Shown here piece after piece: positions 61,715 through 64,000 of a stretch of DNA of 64,000 nt. The stretch is from NCBI GenBank assembly GCA_002325375.1, contig DCRZ01000002.1:859198-923197 (forward strand), written 5' to 3'. The notes beneath the pieces were generated by a model. That model was given only the letters and a program-made list of their open reading frames with translations. It ran no database searches and was not told where the DNA came from. Source of the stretch: Rhodospirillaceae bacterium UBA1479. Lineage in GTDB: Bacteria > Pseudomonadota > Alphaproteobacteria > Rhodospirillales > Casp-alpha2. Position 1 is the stretch's first letter; every line of letters starts with the position of its first letter. Made by a program: the position numbers and the translations under genes.

Positions 61715-62137
61715 TCACCGCCCGGCGATGCGCCCGAAAAGCCACATGCCCGTCGCCATGGCGGCGAGGAAGCCGAAGGCTTTGGCTTCACCCGTGCCGA
61801 GGGCGGCCAGGGCCGGCCCCGGACAGAAGCCGACAAGGCCCCAGCCGATCCCGAACAGCACGGCGCCCGCGATCAGGCGACGGTCCGGGCGGCCCGGCGG
61901 GGGCAGGTGGCTTTTGCGGTCGAGGACCGGCGTCCCGATGCGACGAACCAACCAGTGGCCGGGAACGGAAACGGCGAGCGCGCCCGCCAGGACGAACGCG
62001 AGGGTCGGATCCCAAGTTCCCGCGACATCGAGAAAGCCCAGCACGCGGGCCGGGTTGACCATTTGCGAGATAATCAGGCCGGCGCCGAACAGGCCCCCCG
62101 CGATCAGGCTGACAAGCAGGCGCGCCATGGCCTTCAT
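61715..62137 (-). CDS. YeeE/YedE-type sulfur transporter, second half
   Basis: A 140-residue membrane protein (start at 62137, MKAMARLLVSLIAGGLFGAG) with about four helices and the motif GIGWGLVGFCPGPALAALGT, whose Cys is the conserved thiosulfate-handling residue of this family. It overlaps the first half by ATGA. Such split pairs (PmpA/PmpB-like) import or move sulfur compounds. Confidence 0.85.
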   Translation of the reverse strand: MKAMARLLVSLIAGGLFGAGLIISQMVNPARVLGFLDVAGTWDPTLAFVLAGALAVSVPGHWLVRRIGTPVLDRKSHLPPPGRPDRRLIAGAVLFGIGWGLVGFCPGPALAALGTGEAKAFGFLAAMATGMWLFGRIAGR

Positions 62138-62553
62138 CCGCCGATCAGGTGGCGGGTGACGAACACGGTCGCCACGGCCACGGAGATATAGACCGCTGTC
62201 GCGGCGATGGATCGGATCGATCCCCGCGCCATGCCGCACACGCCGTGGCCGCTGGTGCAGCCGCTGCCAAGCCGCGTACCGATGCCGACCAGCAATCCCC
62301 CGATGATTAGGATGGGCCAGTCGGCGGCGATCATGACGTCGGGGGAAACCAGCTTCAGGCCGAGAAATCCGGCGCCGACCAATCCGGCGATGAAGGCAGC
62401 GCGCCAAGCCAGGTTCGCGCGCTCGCCGTCCAGCAGGCCGCCCAGGATGCCGCTGATCCCCGCAACTCGGCCGTTGAACAGGGCCAGAATCACCGCGCCC
62501 AAGCCAATCAGGACGCCGCCGGCAAGGGCGGGAATGGGATCAAAGGGGGTCAT
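62134..62553 (-). CDS. YeeE/YedE-type sulfur transporter, first half
   Basis: A 139-residue membrane protein of four helices. VAGISGILGGLLDGE and GTRLGSGCTSGHGVCGMARG are the signature of the first half, with two Cys in the pore-lining segment. It pairs with the overlapping gene downstream. In many bacteria the pair sits with BigR and a persulfide dioxygenase; neither is visible here. Confidence 0.85.
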   Translation of the reverse strand: MTPFDPIPALAGGVLIGLGAVILALFNGRVAGISGILGGLLDGERANLAWRAAFIAGLVGAGFLGLKLVSPDVMIAADWPILIIGGLLVGIGTRLGSGCTSGHGVCGMARGSIRSIAATAVYISVAVATVFVTRHLIGG

Positions 62554-62606
62554 GGAACAGGTTTATCATAGCTGTTCGCCGTAAAACACATTCAAATATA
62601 TGAATG

Positions 62607-63482
62607 TCACTTTGTGGGGCGAACGCGGGTCTCGCGGTGCCAGATATACAGGCCCGTGGCGATGACGATGCCCGCCCCCAGGACCGTGGTCAGGTCGGGC
62701 AGGACATTCCAGATCAACAGGTCGAACAGCACGGCCCAGCAGATCGCCGTGTATTCGAAGGGCGTGACCACGGCGGCCGGCGCGAACTTCATGGCGAAGG
62801 TCATGAGAATCTGCCCCAGCCCACCGACCAGCCCGGCGCAGATGTAGAAGATCAGATGCTCCGTCGTCGGCGTGATCCAGACAAAGGGCAGGACCAGCAG
62901 CGACACGGCGACGCCCGTGATCATGTAATAGAACACGATCAGATAGGGCGTTTCCGTGGCCGATAGCTGCTTGATCAGGATCAGGCTGGCGGCCCAGCAC
63001 AGGGTGCCGAACAGGGCAAAGAGGGCACCGACCTGAAAGTTCCCCGTGGGGTCGAGGGCGATCATCACGCCGATGAAGCCGATGGCGATGGCGACCCAGC
63101 GGCGCAGGCCGACCTTTTCACCCAGGAATGGAATCGCCAGCAGGGTCGTGAAGATGGGCACCGACATGGCGATCGACATGCCGTCGCTCATGGGAATTGT
63201 CGAATAGGCGTAAAAGAAGCTGGCATTGCCGACCACGCCGAACAGCGCGCGCACGAAATGGCCGAGCGGCCGCGTGGTGCGGAACGATGTCGGCCCGGCG
63301 GCATAGAAGATCAGCGGCACCACCATGATCGTGGCGATGGCGTTGCGGAAGAACACGGCCTGAAACGGCGAATATTCGGGGCCGGCCAGCTTGACGAACA
63401 TCTGCATGCTCGCCAGCGCCCCGACCGACCCGGCCATGCACAGGATTCCCAGCGCCAGCGAACGCCGGGTCGTGTCGGTCAA
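62607..63482 (-). CDS. DMT-superfamily (EamA) transporter
   Basis: A 291-residue protein with ten predicted helices made of two EamA repeats. AVFFRNAIATIMVVPLIFYA and FYAYSTIPMSDGMSIAMSVP in the first half, ASLILIKQLSATETPYLIVF and PFEYTAICWAVLFDLLIWN in the second, are typical of the DMT exporters related to the S-adenosylmethionine/riboflavin and metabolite transporters. The substrate is unknown. Confidence 0.88.
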   Translation of the reverse strand: MTDTTRRSLALGILCMAGSVGALASMQMFVKLAGPEYSPFQAVFFRNAIATIMVVPLIFYAAGPTSFRTTRPLGHFVRALFGVVGNASFFYAYSTIPMSDGMSIAMSVPIFTTLLAIPFLGEKVGLRRWVAIAIGFIGVMIALDPTGNFQVGALFALFGTLCWAASLILIKQLSATETPYLIVFYYMITGVAVSLLVLPFVWITPTTEHLIFYICAGLVGGLGQILMTFAMKFAPAAVVTPFEYTAICWAVLFDLLIWNVLPDLTTVLGAGIVIATGLYIWHRETRVRPTK

Positions 63483-63498
63483 AGAGGGATGGGCGGCG

Positions 63499-64000
63499 TC
63501 AGTCAGACAGGGCGGCCTTCAGTTCCGGGACGGCGGTGAACAGATCTGCGACCAGGCCGTAATCGGCGACCTGGAAGATCGGTGCTTCCTCGTCCTTGTT
63601 GATGGCGACGATGACCTTGGAATCCTTCATCCCGGCCAGGTGCTGGATAGCGCCCGAAATGCCGACGGCGATGTACAGTTCCGGCGCCACGACCTTGCCG
63701 GTCTGTCCGACCTGATAGTCGTTGGGCACGAAGCCCGCGTCGACGGCGGCGCGGGACGCCCCCACGGCCGCACCCAGGATGTCCGCGACCTCTTCCAGCA
63801 GGTGGAAGTTGTCGCCCGACTGCATGCCGCGCCCGCCCGAGATGATGACCTTGGCGCTGGTCAGTTCCGGACGTTCGGACTTGGTCAGTTCCTGGCCCGA
63901 GAAGGTCGCGAGGTCGCTCGCCCCTTCACCGGCGACGTCCTCGATGGCGGCGGAACCGCCCTCGGCGTTGGCCGCGTCGAAGCCCGTGGCGCGCACGGTC
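63499..64000 (-). CDS. etfA: Electron transfer flavoprotein alpha subunit, 5' end cut
   Basis: The C-terminal 167 residues of ETF alpha, which passes electrons from acyl-CoA and other dehydrogenases to the ubiquinone oxidoreductase. The FAD-binding signature is present: VISGGRGMQSGDNFHLLEEV, VGASRAAVDAGFVPNDYQVG, QTGKVVAPELYIAVGISGAI and INKDEEAPIFQVADYGLVAD. The frame stays open beyond the right edge, so the start is outside the window. It lies 17 bases before the EamA transporter, likely on one transcript. Confidence 0.95.
   Translation of the reverse strand, partial: TVRATGFDAANAEGGSAAIEDVAGEGASDLATFSGQELTKSERPELTSAKVIISGGRGMQSGDNFHLLEEVADILGAAVGASRAAVDAGFVPNDYQVGQTGKVVAPELYIAVGISGAIQHLAGMKDSKVIVAINKDEEAPIFQVADYGLVADLFTAVPELKAALSD

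Overview
The window is a gene-dense, GC-rich chromosomal segment of an alphaproteobacterium, most likely a member of the Rhodospirillales. The evidence is an isc operon of alphaproteobacterial type (cysE-iscR-two cysteine desulfurases-iscU-iscA-hscB-hscA-fdx-iscX), a LexA-type site with the alphaproteobacterial GTTC-N7-GTTC spacing, dispersed palindromic repeats, and strongly GC-biased third codon positions that leave long empty open frames opposite most real genes. I see no transposase, integrase, phage gene or CRISPR array; this looks like stable core and near-core chromosome. Both ends are cut: glnE loses its 3' end at the left edge and etfA its 5' end at the right edge.

Layout. 1-8.5 kb: glnE, divergent from a large AsmA/YhdP-like protein, then two glycosyltransferase-39-type membrane proteins that meet tail to tail. 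8.5-11.6 kb: tyrS, anmK and an alpha/beta hydrolase. 11.7-19.8 kb: a complete iron-sulfur assembly operon, preceded by a good sigma70-like promoter overlapped by an IscR-type operator. 19.8-26.3 kb: a PAS histidine kinase, a DUF599 membrane protein, mnmA (which uses sulfur delivered by IscS), a TauE/SafE permease and an Atm1-type ABC exporter, so the iron-sulfur/thiol theme continues. 26.5-32.3 kb: a response regulator with an Hpt-like partner, a small gene with a LexA-type box, unknown membrane or secreted proteins, a transglutaminase-like protein and guaA. 32.5-36.2 kb: an Ala-rich exported protein, a Cys-rich exported protein, a split ThDP-dependent decarboxylase-like enzyme interrupted by palindromic repeats, and a lower-GC lipoprotein. 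36.2-42.4 kb: thiC behind a TPP riboswitch, a nuclease-fold lipoprotein, and an overlapping set fetA-fetB-mandelate racemase family enzyme-2-hydroxyacid dehydrogenase. 42.5-48 kb: DUF4126, TerB-like, hydrolase, a candidate structured leader with a 24-residue frame, a TauD-family dioxygenase and an RsmB-type methyltransferase. 48.1-50.6 kb: a four-gene cluster built round a MotA/TolQ/ExbB-like channel with unknown partners. 50.6-64 kb: PPOX flavoprotein, guaB, rlmE, ppx/gppA, tRNA-Gln, a second response regulator, mnmC, argE, a MATE exporter, a cNMP-binding protein, an internally duplicated unknown protein, a split YedE transporter, an EamA transporter and etfA.

The most interesting points are the MotA/ExbB-like cluster (48.1-50.6 kb); identical TTGTATACAA palindromes in front of the ThDP enzyme and the TauD dioxygenase, implying a shared GntR-type regulator; the IscR-type operator on the isc promoter; a palindromic element found two bases after the stop codon of two different genes; the SOS-type box before a small unknown gene; and the duplicated GSHGG/NDAGGG protein. 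All functional calls are from reading the sequence; none was checked by a database search.
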